Numbered from the stretch's first letter, positions 46,855-61,340 are shown. The stretch: DNA of 64,000 nt from Owenia fusiformis (GCA_903813345.2 CAIIXF020000006.1:16868348-16932347); one strand, 5' to 3'. Notes: generated by a model from the sequence alone, not told the origin. Program-made: numbers and translations.

Positions 46855-49800
46855 TAAAAGACTGCAGGATGATAGCTGAATTATATACAACTATAGACTA
46901 GTCTAATTAAGTAAATTATGTGTATCTAATATGTAGTATATACTACATACATATATGATGAGACGGATAAGTCTTAGTAAACAATAGTATTTATGTACTA
47001 TTCATCATGTATGAACTTCAATATTAACATCAACATCTCTGACAAAACATCTACAGTCTAGTATATAAACATGAACATCAATATCACCATGTCACCACAA
47101 ATGTTATTCAATATATTGTGATTTTTAATTGTTCTAAGATATTTTTTGTTCAGTTCTATGCCCATTTTACACATACAGTAAAACCTGTACATCCAAACAT
47201 CTCTATAATCCAAACACCTCTCAATGTGAACACTTTCTTAGTCCCATAATTGTAGTCTCCCATTGACTCCCATGTGAAGATAAACCTCCAAATGTGAACA
47301 TCTGCTAATCTGAGCACTTTTGGCCTGTCAAAGTGCCATTTGGATCAGACAAAATTTCTTAACATATATCAAAACAAACTTCTAGGTATTTCGTTAAAAT
47401 CAACATACTTAGTTTGAGGAACACTCTTCATGTTGTTCTTACAAAGTATACAAAAAATATCACCTAAGGATACAATAGAATACAACACTTCAGAATTAAT
47501 AGAGCTCGTACTTGGTACATTGCATTCTGTTACTCCTAGCATCTTTCTGTTTCTCAGGGCTGAGAAGAAATGAGATGTCATGGTTTATCATGTACATTGT
47601 TTTTGTAGCCTCTATAACTTATTTCAAATGAGTATATATTTCTCCTGGAAATGTTGTATGAGGTCCTAGGGGTAGCTAAACATTGTTTCCTCTGGATATT
47701 TTCATTATGTTTATTTATTATTTTTGTAGAATTTACACATCTGTATGCAGATCCTTAACTGCATTTCACTGAGATATCATTCATGACAATTGCCAGGCAA
47801 ATTGTTGATAAATAAAAAATTAGTTGAAAAAGATGTCACCACTGGTATTGAAGTTAGAACACAAGAGGAGGAAATATCCCATCTTCATGTAATGGAATTG
47901 AGAACCTGGAGATGTACTCTGGGGTATTCCCCATCTTTGAGTATGTATACTCGGAGGGTGATCGACTAGGATAGTACCCCACACAAAATGCTTTAAAAAT
48001 GTTTAAACTTGCTAGCCAATCTCAATATCAGGTCACAATAAATAGCAATAACAACAAATAGTGAATGTGAAATATCTGAAGCAATTTATCCAAAAAATCA
48101 AAAAAATCGGAGCAAAAAATGTTAAATAGGCTAGTAAAAAGTCCTTCTTGGATTAGTATTTGGAAAATTCCTAACGTTTGATTGCTCGTGGTAAGTTGAA
48201 CTGAAATCTAAATCTTAATAAAATAAGATAATTTAAGGGTATCGTCTTTGTAAGCATTCATAAAAATATTTCTCAAGAAATTGCAATGAATTATAAACTT
48301 TGTGTCATACGACCACAAAGATGCTAGAGGCAATTTTCACAGTATCGTTATTGCATGCCCTTGTAGAAGCTTCAATGTGTGCTTGTCATTGTTAATATCT
48401 TCACAAACTAATTGACGTTTTTAAGCTCTGTGATTTTGTTCTGTTCCCATGGCAACCATAAGAGGATGAACCATTATTAATGTTTCTTAATATCAATACA
48501 GTTGGACCGTATATGTGTTTTAAACTCATATTGAACATTATTATATTTGTTTGTATCTGCATCATATTTATTTATTTAGCCATTTATTCTTGCATTAAGT
48601 GCCTGGATCCAAAAGAAACTCTGATTACTATTGATATTTAACAACAACAATAGAGCGAATTCGTTAGATTACAGGTATTTATACAATTACAGCTTTAGTA
48701 TATAATAATTCCCATAACATAAATGATTCAATAAAGGTTATCATAAATATGTCATAAAAATACCATTACTGTCAGATTGTAAATGTATGACAGTTTCTGT
48801 TCATTGACTGTATAGACATTCAGGTAGTCTTGCACCAAATCCCAGGATTTCAAACATAGTGAAATACATGAAATAGTAAAACAGATTTAAAAAACACAAA
48901 AGGCAACACCAAGAAAACAAAGAAGATCAGAGACAGGACAGACACGTTGCATTGATTTTTTAATGGCCCGTTAATAGCATGCAATGTAATATTCGTTTTA
49001 ATTCTAGATTCATGTTCTATATCATGTTCATGTTCTATATCTAAATGATGATGCTGATTAATTGGCCACATGTGCATTTTTACATGATGGCTTTAAAACG
49101 GTGTACTTTTAAAGCAAACTCATAACGTTTTAAGCAATCACATTTTAAAAGTGCTATTATTTTCAGTAAAAGACATGTGAAAAAAGCTGTACAGTTACAG
49201 TACTAGAATATAAACCCTAAACCTGACAATGCCAACCTCATAACGTCTACCACCGGGGGTCAGTTCCCCCTGGAATTTCAAAAGTATGAAAGTGATAAAA
49301 AAACAAGTACATGTACTATGTAAAAGAACGTCATTGAAAATGCACTTAATATGTCAACATTTCCGAAAAATTGGTTAAAAATACAACAAACCGATCGAGA
49401 GAGTATTTTCGAGAGTTCTAAAATAGACCCTAGAGTTTTATGCAATGCGTTATTTTTGAGATGCTCGGCAAACACATGGGCGTCCAAAGGAGCGTGGGGG
49501 GTAATTTGGGTGAATTACCCCTGTTTTCGAGTTACTTTTCCCGGGGATAACGTCCATGCTGATGAGAGAAGAAATTGCGCGTTGTGGCGATAGAGAATGA
49601 GAAGCTTCATGTATGATTCTCTACCAATAGTGTCCCTGGACAATCCCGAGGACACCCCTTTACTAGATAATTGGGTCTGATGCTGACGAACCTCTCCTAG
49701 CTATGCAGCAAGCTTAATTGACAGGGGGGGGTATACAGTCTTGAGGCAAGACTAGAGAGTAGGATACCACAACAGTACTGAGAGAGGCAAGAGGGTTGAT

Positions 49801-52548
49801 AGTACTAGACCAACTAATGTACGGATGAGACAATCATAACAGCCCCGGGTATCAACCTGCCAGCTAGACCTAATCAAGGGGAACCGCTAATCTCGCTACA
49901 AATAAAGCGAACATAGAACATAATGGGTTCTTGCTCTGCACTAATGACAAAGTCACCTAGATTGCCGATTCATCACCGCAAGTTTAGTCTGATACAACAG
50001 ACAATATAAACGAATCCTCAATAAAACCACCAGAGTAGAGTGCCTGTACGAGAAAGTTGTTCAAAGTATAACTTTTAAAAAATGTATCATATTAATCAAT
50101 TTGGCATCTTGCCTCATTTTGTCATGCCAAAGCATTTCAAAATATACCTTATTTAAAGAAATTATTTTACATTTTTGTGATGATTTTTTTCTCTATGAAA
50201 GTTGCTGTATATTCGCATTGAAAATTTTGTAGTCACTTTACCACAAGAGGTATTTGAGATTGTAATGAAAATAAGGTTGGATACTAGATATAAGTAGTTA
50301 TATTGCTTGCAATTGTTCAGCTCTCGATTCTTTCCATAATATAAAGAGAAATAATGTGTTTTCGCAATATGTTATGGTTTTGTTTCTATCATGCATCGCT
50401 GTAAGGTCAATCAAAGTTAAATCAATGTTCAATAAATATCAATTTCCCTAAAAACTCTTTGAAGTCTTTCCACCCCACGATTCTTCCCAACCAACATATA
50501 TCGGTCATGGGCTCAGTTCAGATGCCAGAGGTCAGTTGAGACGCTCTGGGAACTAATATAAATTATGGAAGATGAAGACCTGTTATTTACAAAAGTTTTT
50601 TTTTAATGTGAAATTCGCTATTTCGGGTACTTTCATGGGCGTGGCCAACTCCTTAATGGGAGCTGACTAGTCTATTCAATTTTTATATTTTGGTAAGAAA
50701 AACAAAACACGCAAGCCTTGTTAAGATAATGTAGTGAAACAAAGCAATTACGATCTATCGATGCAATGAATTGTTACAGATGTTACAATCGATTCCAATC
50801 AATTACCATTAAATATTCATACATCTGAAAATTTCAATAGAGTTTTTCTAAAACAGAATTCTATACAAAACCAAATGGAGTTAGTGTTTATTCTATATCT
50901 AAGGTATCTATTCAGATCCCTCGGTAAAAATAATTGAAATAAAAAAAGAAATACATCGAAATGTATAAAGTAGAAATTCATAAAACCATTTTGTCACTGT
51001 GGGAGACTACAAATAAAAGAGATAATTACAGGTGATCAATTGATGAGAATTAATAGCAGGTACTTCAGGTAAAATGTAACTTATGAGCTGATTCATAGAT
51101 ACGCGATCTAGTCGGATGTCTTATTTGTCTCCGTATCTGCATCTTCATATCTTAATGCCGTCGGGCAATTGATGGGATTTACTTTACAATTTTCTCGTAT
51201 ACTGAGATAAATTCTTAATAAAAATAAATAAAATATGTTAGAGGAGGAAAACTTGGAGAAGGTGAGTGTTAGGTTTAGTTTTTTAAATCTGTTATAGCAA
51301 CTGAAACCTAGGATGAAGAACATCTTACGACGATGTGAATCCCGATGAAGGCATATGCCACAGTAAATCTCGGATATGTTCTAGTGAGCTTTTAGTTTTT
51401 GTGATATGTTTTTGTTTCATTTGGCAAATTGACCCTGAAAAAGTACAACGTTATCGCTGGATTATACGTTGTTAGAATGATCTCTCCGAGTTGTGCATAT
51501 CTTGATATAACACAGACCATTGTTACCATGAAATTAAGCAAAGATGGGGGAGATTGGGAACATACATTTGTAACATGCAATGATAAAGTTCATCGTGTCC
51601 ATGTACGTTACAAAACAATCATATAAAGTTTATATATAAAAGTGAAATATTATTGCAAAACTGTCAGCGCTTATTAGCAACAACTTTTACAATAAAAAAC
51701 AATTATCACTGTCTGAACAACAATCATAGATGACAGAAAATGATCTGGCAGAGATACCACATGCTACGATAATGTACAATAAATAGTGAGAAGGTCTACA
51801 CTAAACTGTTAAATAATAATCGTCATCCAATATCATGAATAAGGGAGCTTTTATTCAAGAAAATCCATTTCAATTGAAATCTCAAAGAAGTATGGCGTGA
51901 AGTGGCTCTTGAAAGACGTAATAATTTTAAGAAAAAAAGAAATCAATTTATCAAAAGATAAATGCTTGATCAATTTGAATGGAACATTTTATTGATAGAA
52001 AATTCTGTGTGTTGTTTATGCATAGAATTGTCAGGTGAGTTGTTTTTTAATCTAACTGTCGTACAGTGATGAATGCATTATCTAAAATGTTTCCTTTATT
52101 CTCTGTAAATTATTTATTGAATGCTAATAGGATATATTTATCATCCATGCAGAACAATGTCACTTTTTGTTGAATTAATTATGATGCATAGCCTACGTAC
52201 ATTTTTATATTCAATGACATTTCGCCAAAACAAAATTTATATTTATCATAAATTTTTTCTAGTAAACTAATGATCGCAATAGTTAGTTGTTGCCTAACGG
52301 GAGTTTAAATCTTCTGCGTAGTTTCACTACTTACTAGAAACTCTTAAACCCATAAAGCTGGAAACGATATCCACAAAGATAGAATTATAAAAATACAATA
52401 TGTAAAACATGTTTTCATTAATAATGGCCTAATTCATGTAATTGAATCATAATTGAGCTTGAACATTTTGAAATGGAATTGAAGAATTTGATCACAGAAT
52501 TGGCAAATATTCTCTAGAAAACCCTCAATTATCTGATTATGCAACATA
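46855..52548. other. Gene-poor interval, part 1
   Basis: No supported gene. A further 'acagtaaaacctgt' copy is at 47174-47350. The block 49240-49960 is richer in G and C than its surroundings, with a small inverted repeat (GGTAATT...AATTACC, about 49500-49520) and a frame at 49351-49593 without a recognisable domain. The 51429-51626 frame is also unrecognised. Confidence 0.4.
47174..47350. repeat. 'acagtaaaacctgt' repeat, diverged
   Basis: Begins 'acagtaaaacctgtacatcc', with 'ccaaacatctctataatcc' and 'gaacacttt' words. It keeps the head of the family but not the 'ttccactt' body. Confidence 0.6.
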
Positions 52549-52744
52549 TGGCCATTTTCAGGTTTGATCAGACGATTTTTATAATCAGTGTTACGTTAGC
52601 ACTTTGTTGGACTTATCCAGAGACATATAAATGTATACTCTATATCTCTGACTTATCTCACTTCTCCATTCACATCTTGTCCTTCCTTGCAATTGAACAA
52701 GGATGGATTGCGGGCTAAATCTTGCATTTAGTCATTGTGTTACC
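52549..52744. repeat. Dispersed repeat pair, copy 1
   Basis: About 195 bp matching 54323-54484 in direct orientation: both run from 'ggccattttcaggtttgatcag' through 'cacatcttgtccttcctt' to 'agtcattgt[ga]ttacc'. Copy 1 has an extra block of about 30 bp ('cagagacatataaatgtata'). Confidence 0.85.
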
Positions 52745-54322
52745 TCTCCTATACTAATACAGCAAATTAGATAATGCCGGGGAGTGGCGTAACTCAAGAT
52801 TTGAAAAACATGTTATTAAACAAAAAATGTAGGCTTTAATGTACGATCTACTAACATAGAATGATTAATTAAAGACTGAGCCTCGGACTGAGCTGTGAGC
52901 AGTCATCTGTTCTAGTTTCTTTTATAAGCCCCTGGATACATTCGTTTCACCCGCAGAGATATCCAGTATCGATGGATTTGTCATTAGCCAACATTGCATG
53001 CACAATTTGAAATATTCCGTATAAACACAGAAACACTGGGATCATGCAGCGTCACCAGAAAATCAATTTTCTTTTTTTGTCTTTATCATAACTGTGGAAT
53101 AATGAGCAAAAATGATTTTCAATACGTAACAGCAAGAGCATTGAATGTCAGTACTGTTTAATAACTTAGAAACCTTTACGAGTATATGGCATAATGCTGT
53201 ATGTAAAGCAGGTACATATAAGTCATATAAAATATATTGATGATCAAGATGATGTCACGATGTCAAGGTACAAAGAAACTAGGTCGTTTAAGTTTGCAAT
53301 GTTTTTCACAACCTAAACATGAACGGAAAATATCTATGCAACGCATTTGTATGGGCGATTGGTCATACGTATAGGTTGGCGTTTCGATTTTATATGCACT
53401 TTTAAACTCCGTAATCCTAATGTCATACACCAATCTCTTCTAACACAACCAGAGTATTTTTAGAACATGAAATGTCAAACGTCAGAAATGTCTAGTTTGT
53501 AAAATAAAATAGTATCAAATTCAAAAATACTTCAGTCATTCTAAACAAAAACATAAAGGGGTCCACAAGGGTTACCAGAATAGTACAAAAAGATGAAAAT
53601 CCTTTTGAGTCAATCTGACCCAAGCCAATAAAGATGTGAAAGAAAATGTGAACTTTCATTAAAGAATTGAAATGCTATTGAATTCTATTTTTGTAGAGCT
53701 TCTAATTTAAGATTAGAAATCAACAGATAACTTCTAACAATTCAAGTGTTATTTCTAAGAACATGGCAACGACAGCTTCAATAATATTTACAAAATATAC
53801 AAGTTGAAGTGATATGTTTATTATTTTTAGAGAAATCCCCCCTACAAGGTACACGTATACAACAGATTGTAAATATCTTAATAATTCATATCAATGAGAT
53901 TTTTATCAATGATATGTTATTTTTGTTAATGGAAACATTGAAATTTTCAACTGAAAATTGGAAAATTCTAAAGTGAATCTTTCAATGGGTTTAGGCTACT
54001 GGTATCAACTTTTTGAAAAGGTGTTCATTTTTTAATCAATGGGAAAGACTGTTAATCAAAGTGGTAATATGCCAATATTCATATATTTGGGACTGGGAGC
54101 CTATATTTTTAAAATATCGCTCAGATTTTCTCATTATGCTAGGACTTATTGAGATGAAACTTACATTTTTCTGGTATTAGCATATTAGGAAAGAAGAGGT
54201 AAGGAAACATACAAAAAATTTTATTTGGTGTTGTATTTTCCTTACTTGTGTTTGGAAAAATACTTATGGACATGATACTTAAATATTTGAGAGATTTTAT
54301 TGGAAATATTGTAATGTGCATC

Positions 54323-54484
54323 TGGCCATTTTCAGGTTTGATCAGCAAAAAGACCATTTCTATAATCAGTGTTACGTAGCACTTTGTTGGACTTATCTTG
54401 CTTCTCCATTCACATCTTGTCCTTCCTTGTAATTGAACAAGGATGGCTTGCCGGGTAAATCTTGCATATAGTCATTGTATTACC
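54323..54484. repeat. Dispersed repeat pair, copy 2
   Basis: Direct-orientation partner of 52549-52744, about 1.8 kb away. It is followed after a short 'gtacccaagacaa' duplication by the repeat at 54543. Confidence 0.85.
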
Positions 54485-54542
54485 GGTAACTGGTCAACTC
54501 GTACCCAAGACAAGTCGTACCCAAGACAACTCGTACCTGGCC

Positions 54543-54913
54543 TGTAGAGAGAAAATAGGAAAATGTTTTTTCTGAGCTATCAAGGCAACATTTGGCTTAA
54601 CATCTTCTTTGACATACCTATTTTCTTAAAATGTATGGATAAACTATCAATTTCAGCATTAAGAAGTGTAAATTCAGTTCAAAGCTTCAAAAGGAGGAAA
54701 TCCACTTTTATATTTTTAAGATCCACCGTGTTCCAAGAGGAATATCAGCTTAGATAATGTTTATCTAGGGGGTTTCTTTGTAGATAATAAAAATAGATGT
54801 AAGTCTTGATGAAATACCCAAACTTAAATATAATTTTTATTTTGACACTGGTCCTTGATCGTTGAATTGTAAAAAATACATACAATATATGTCGCTGCAC
54901 TAATTGTTGCACC
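54543..54913. repeat. Inverted copy of BEN-intron repeat
   Basis: Reverse complement of 9708-10058 over its whole length. The small frame 54563-54757 is part of it and not a gene. Confidence 0.85.
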
Positions 54914-57900
54914 TTTAACTGAAAAATTGCAATGTAATTCTTTACCCATGTAATAACAGACTACATCTAGAATCCAATCTATTGTTTCAAGATGCATTAA
55001 AAGCTTCTGAATATAGTCTATGCTTTAAAATAGCAACCACCATGAGCAATGCCTCAAGAGCTATTGAAATTTCCATCTGTTTTGTGAGTATAAATAATTC
55101 AGTGGTAAAGATGATGGTTGTTTGAGAAACACAAATAACAATACTGCAATATTTAGTAGTTCTATAGCAAACGTTAACTTTGACATTTAAGTATCACAAT
55201 AACTTATCAGGGAGCATCGAATAGTTAAGGTAGACAGATTGGAATGAAATGTCAAAGAAATCTAACCAGCGGAATATTCATTCCACATACCCTGTGCGCA
55301 GAGTCTAGTTATAGCCTATAGATGAAGCTCTCTTTTAAAAAGTGAAGTCGAACGAATGCAAAGGGTACATTCTACACAGCCTAACTTAAAGAGTCAACAA
55401 CATATAAGAAGAGTTAAGGGCAACATTGTCACAGTTTTAAAATATATTTTGCTCATAACACTCCATATCATTTAATTGCTATGACGATTTAACTTTTCTA
55501 CATCTTATTAGATAACTTTCATAATTGATGCGCTATCTCACTTTTTAGGCATTAAATAAATTATAAGGACCACATCAACTTGTTTATTGATAAGATTGCT
55601 GCTAGCATTTTACACACTATCATTTGTTGCCGCTTTAATTGAATACTATAGGTAACCCTAATGAACCAAACCTCTGTTATTATTATATTGAAATATGATC
55701 TTGACCTTTCTCTTATACATAATATATTTTGACTAAGGGGAAATAAGCTTGTAATTATAGGTCAATGAAATCTGAAAAATCTAAAATCTCTCTATAGATA
55801 ATGATTGACTGACAACTTTATAGTACAAATGATTACGTGACCTTTTATACTCGAATGTAAATTCAAGACTCCCAAATTGTACAACTTACATAAAAATACT
55901 TTTCCAACAAAAACAGAAACAAATCTTATAAATGAATTTTCCAAAATGAAGTAATAATTAGTCATTTTAAGCAGATATGAATTCATAAAATCACAATGAG
56001 TCAGAATAAGTCAAACATATCAAGTTACAAAGTATGATTATGATGTCTTATATCTGAGCAAATCATGGGTATTAAATTATTTCTTTTTGATAGATTAGAT
56101 CCACAAAAACTGTATTGTTTCGAAGTTTTGTGTATTAAAACTTCTATATGAACAAAGGATAATTGGCTCAACTTGGATTTACTTTCAACTATTGTTGAAA
56201 TCCACCTCTTAATCCCTTCAAGTGGGTCAATAGTTTATAAATGGCAAATGTTTCCTTAATCCATTGTTTGAATTATATTATTCCAAGAGGCCAAAGGAAT
56301 GGATAAGGCCCTCTGAAAAAATCTAACCCTAATTTGATATTTTACCCATTTCTTTATAAGAATTCAAAATAAATACTTTTTCTTCCACTTATAATTTATA
56401 GAAATACACATCCTTAAATCATAAACAAATAAATGAACAAATAAATAAATAACAAATAGATAATGCTTTGTGTCTTGCAGATAGTAAACATAGTCAACTA
56501 AGCAGGCTTCTGTCACCATGCATAATACATGTATATATATATATCTTTTATTGACTCTCTGATGTCATTACAAAAAATCTTTTTTGTCACTAAAAAACTA
56601 CAAACTACAATATACAAAATTGACCTAAGACTAAACTAACCACTGAACCTACCTCTATTTTTATGCAAGGGTTTCTGAGGTCCTAAGTTGCCATAATTAG
56701 ATTACCCATAGGACGCTCTCTCATACTCTCCCTTCAACCCTTGGAAACTTGAACATTTCTTCATTAACCAAATGTTAAATTTGACGACAACATTTACACT
56801 TTACATAAGGAAATACAGCCATAATAGTGTATCTAATTATTGAATGTTTGATTTAATCGAAAAAAAGACATGAATATTTTATTAGAGACTTTAGTTACAT
56901 CCGACTGCAAAATTTATTCTGTGATAACTTTTATGTTAACAAAACACTAGAGGCTTGACACAAGATAAAATCATCTCGTAAGACTATATTATCTCGTTCA
57001 GTAGATCTGTTGCATACAGTGGATGGAGAATAAGGCAGATTTCACAATTTCAGCTAGTATAAGAAAACGAAAAGACATAATTTATTTTAGAATGGATATG
57101 AAAAACACATCTGAGGGATTTTGTGTAATTTAGGGTAAGATATACACATGATGCAGCTCCGGAGTTTCAGAAAAGTTCAAATGTGATTTCTTCATAATTC
57201 TAACAACATATTTTGATTTCAGACATATAACACACATATACATAACTCCACATAAAAGTTATAGTTGGTTATTGTAATCATCAGAATTCTCACTATGTAG
57301 ATTTACCTTGAGACACATTTTATTTTATATTTTGTAGACTAATACCAGATGTTTTTATAGTTGATGGTTATGGGACCTAATTTTTAAAGTTAATTGTATA
57401 AAATATGATTGCGATGCTAAATCAAATATTTCATAAACACTAAATAATGTTAATGAGAATCAGACAATAAATTAGTATTACTCCAAATAAACAAATTAAA
57501 TTAATATCAGTTTTAAAAAATTGATTAAATCTGAAAGTTGGATTATTCTTTCTAGATGAACCTTTAAAATATTTTTAGAAGTGGCCCTGCCACCATTCTG
57601 TTTGTTAGGATGAGAAAAGAACAAACAGAGGTCTTTGATCTCACATAATGGGAAAGGATAAATTGGGTATTTTTAGAAAATGTACAATTTAAAATTCTCT
57701 GTTTTTACATTCTAGAAATAAATTCTACCTTAATCCCTTGTTAATTTATATTACAATGTCATTACTTCAGTTCGTACTTCATTGAGGCTAAGTGAACCAT
57801 TTACAATGCTAACATTTTTAACATTATTATTGATTACATAGTCATTTTATAAATTGTTCTGCTAACTGATACAAAGGTGCAGGGAACCAAAGCAATTTTG

Positions 57901-57990
57901 TATTAATTAAATAAATATCAATCAGAAATACACCATTTCTACTAAAAAATTAATGTGAAATGAGATTTACATTTTGTTGTGGTGATGAAA
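54914..57990. other. Gene-poor interval, part 2
   Basis: AT-rich, with a short TA run near 56534. No coding or structured feature was recognised. Confidence 0.4.
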
Positions 57991-57993
57991 TAT

Positions 57994-58063
57994 AGGGTAA
58001 CACAAAAAGCAGAATCCCAACACTTTATTCAAAGATTTGTGGGTTCTGTTTTGGGTCACGCTA
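57994..58063. repeat. 70-bp inverted-repeat element
   Basis: The left arm AGGGTAACACAAAAAGCAGA and the right arm (reverse complement AGCGTGACCCAAAACAGAAC) pair with mismatches. The head resembles the ends of the 61774-62361 element (GGGTGACACAAAA). Confidence 0.55.
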
Positions 58064-58336
58064 TTATATGATCAATTATTTAGTAGGCTATTTAGATTCA
58101 TTTTACCAATTTTTCTTTTTTGGGAATAAAGTTATTGTTGCAAAACAAATATCTCTTTGTTGTCTTATTTCAGGACTACAATGTATATGACTTCGCAAAA
58201 GGAAACAATACTGAACTGAATGGATTCATCTATTATTACACAATGGACCATCACTACTATATAAACTTCGTAAAATCTAAGCAACAACATCAGTGATATA
58301 AAACAATACATAATACCTTCAAAAAGACTTATCAAA

Positions 58337-60832
58337 ATGGAGCATGGAGAGGTAATTGATTTTGTATCAACAACTGAGGAAAGGGACCCTCATCAATGTT
58401 CCATGACAATTCTCGCACAGAGCAATGATGAATATAATACCCTACATGGCTCTCTAGGGCCTCTACTGGAATATATGGACCCAGGTCTTCATTTTATAAA
58501 TGTCAAATTGAGTAACCCTGACAACAAGATCCTTTCTGATACTTTAATGAAACAGGCACAAGATCTACCAAAATGTCAGTCGGGTAAGGTTCTCACACCA
58601 GCTTTATCTGTGCTTCAGTTCTTACACGAAGAAGGAATGCTTACTTACGATGAAGCAAAGATTTTACTCCAGTCAAAGAAAAACTGGAAGTTTCATCATA
58701 AGATTGAGTTAGCTGTTAACAGAAATGGTTTAAAACAATCAATGGGTGTCCAGGCATTTTATTCGCCTTCTCCAGGTCAACCATTATGGGCAGTTAACCC
58801 AATTCACACAGACACAGAGTACATTCGTTTCCAATATTTCACGCGGGATTTCCCAGCCATGGTTGATTTCTATAGATTGATTCTAGGCAGTGAAGTTGAG
58901 ATCTCCAAGCCAGGATTCTGCGCTTTCTCTATTTACACAAAGCCAGGGTTTGAGGTTCAGCTTGCCTTGAAGGCCTCGACCTCTCTAGTGCCTTTTCCAG
59001 TTCGGACAGCCAGCCTTAGGTTTAAAATTGCCAACTTAGATGATATTGTTCCCATTCTTGGGTGTCACCCTGTAGAGGTTACAGCAACTGAGTACTGCAT
59101 TCAAGATCCCGATGGCAACTGGGTGATCCTTGAGGAAATCCAACAGGTAAATTATATTCCAAATCATTAAAATAACAAAGTAATTATTGGAATATTACTT
59201 CTAACATCAAAAAATAAAAAACAAAAAATATCAATTCCTCAAAACAACAGAAAATTACAATTACTGTATGTTCATAACAAGGTACAATATTTGATGTACA
59301 ATCCAAAAAAATGTAAAGGTAATACCATACTGTATTAAAACAAGATTTTAGAATACATGTACATTATTATTTTAAGTTGAGTGATTTAATGTTCTTATTC
59401 ATGTTATTAGGTTGATGATAATACTGATATCAACTCTGTTGGGGCCACAGAGACTGACTCCTGTGATGCATCTTTGCCAGAGGAAATCTCAGCAATGCCA
59501 CTAAGAAAACAACATTTGCCAACAGTTAAGCCTGTGTCCATGCTCAGCACAGTAGGGGAAGTTGGATCATGTGAGAGTCTGGATACATTGATGAAGTTTA
59601 CCTTGAACACTAGTGATTGCGATGACAGTGAGTCTGATTATTTTGAATGCCAACAAGAAAGAATGAGCCAACCAGTTTTGAACATATCCAATACATTGGT
59701 AAATAAACAGGTTGAATCAGCAGATTCAGGAGTTGACTGCTCTTCTCATTTAAGTAGTTTCAATAGTTCAGGAACCCTTGAGACTTTTTCCCCAATATCC
59801 CCTCCTTTACATAGATCTCAACAACAGACTATCCCAGAGTGCCACTCGGATGAGTCCTCACAAGAGGAACACTCCCAGAATTTCCAAAACAATACAATAC
59901 GAAGGCAAAGTTACATTTCTCCTAAAGAGTTGACTCAAAGTTTGAATATTCCAAGGAGGCCTTCACTGTCAACATCAGATGAAAATAGACGAATTTGTAC
60001 AAAGGTTCCACAAAGACCAATGAGAGCTCGACATCACAGTGATGTTGAACAATGTGATTACAGTGTAAAAAATAACAGAGCCATCGAGCAACAGTTTTAT
60101 CCTGGTGTTAATGCTCAGCATTCCAAGCCCATGAGAAGACAAAGTATCAATGATTTTATTTCTCATACTGTCTCAATGGCTAAATACTCTGATACTAATA
60201 CAACTGGAAGAATAAACAATGACAGGTTGAAAACGACACCTGGAAACAGACAACATTACAATTCTCTTGAGTATGCCCCACAAAATGACAGGTGTTTGGA
60301 ACAATATAGACAGTATCCAACTGAGGTTATGGCCCAACATATCAACTCTCAAAGAAGACAAAGTGTTGATGATTTTGTTTCACATACAGTTTCAATGGCT
60401 AAAGGTACTGTGAGACCCCCTAGCTGTAGCAGTGAATCAGAAGAGAGTGCGATCTCTGAACCCTCACCGAGATATAGTGTAGGAGGGTTAAATGCTATTT
60501 CCCCTCGGGAACAACGGTCTCTGATGAACCCCGCACCATCCGTCCATGACACACCCCATAATAATATCACAAGAAGATACAGTGTTGGGGACTTCATCAC
60601 TCAGATGTCAAAATCTAAAAATAAAATTGGAAAACTATTCAATGGTGGTGACCCACAATTAAAACAACGTCGTTCCTCAACTGATTCAGGGTCCACACAT
60701 TCTGGCTCAGGGACTAGTGATGAAGTCATGGAAACTAAAGTTAATAAAAAACAAGTTTGGTTCCAGAAAAGAAGAACAACAATAGCAGTGGGTAATAACA
60801 GAAGAACAATTAGTGATTCTGGATATCTCTGA
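58337..60832 (+). CDS. FAM124: FAM124-family protein
   Basis: Two coding exons, 58337-59146 and 59411-60832 (743 aa), phase 0; likely an untranslated exon start at 58174 (cttatttcag acceptor) with a 12-codon upstream frame at 58181. Residues about 20-268 are the FAM124 domain: the FLHEEG, WKFHHKIEL and QAFYSPSPGQPLWAV region, then a second half (FDFY/VDFYRLILG ... LDDIVPILG ... QDPDGNWVILEE) that looks like a VOC/glyoxalase-type fold. The long Ser-rich tail is low complexity and carries three RR[QY]S[IV]xDF motifs near residues 512, 585 and 658, plus RRPS, RRSS and RRTIS. Vertebrate FAM124A/B are of unknown function; FAM124B has been reported to associate with CHD7/CHD8. The A-or-B choice is not made here. 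Confidence 0.88.
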
Positions 60833-61333
60833 AATCATTAATGATTTACATTTAATATAGCCTAATGTATAAATGGATTTAGTGGTTAAATGCTTTCTAC
60901 AGATGTTACAATTGTATTCATTTATATAACAAATCCCCATAGTACATACAAAAAAAGTTTGCTGATCACCTGGGATATACCAAGCAATGGAGCACATAAC
61001 TTTACGGCAGGCAGAATAATAATATAGGGACAGCTATATAAAGTTGCAGTTAGGATGACTTTTTAAGAATTGATGGAAATGTACAATATCATTATTTGCT
61101 TGTTATTTTTAAGAAGTTCAAGAGTTTTATTTTTATTTCAAGAAAATGCTTTGACTTTCAAGGTTAATACTGATGTAATAGATCTGTAATAGGGAACAGA
61201 TCTGAAAATAAGACATCCACTTTTTATCATATTCTGCATGTATCATACCTTCAATTTTGTTACATTATCAGTGTGTCATTTATTACTGTAGAACTTGTGC
61301 CTGTGTAGTATTGATCGAACCCATGAAATGGCT

Positions 61334-61340
61334 TAATAAA
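61334..61340 (+). terminator. Candidate polyadenylation signal, FAM124
   Basis: TAATAAA about 500 bp after the FAM124 stop codon. It is the best hexamer in the downstream region. Confidence 0.4.

Noticed and set aside
49351-49593. 80-residue frame in the GC-richer block
   Set aside because: No domain or codon pattern supports coding; kept only as a compositional finding.
51429-51626. 65-residue frame MTLKKYNVIAGLY...
   Set aside because: Composition is protein-like, but there are no flanking splice-compatible exons and no recognised motif.
54563-54757. Small plus-strand frame
   Set aside because: It lies entirely in a dispersed repeat whose other copy is in a BEN intron.
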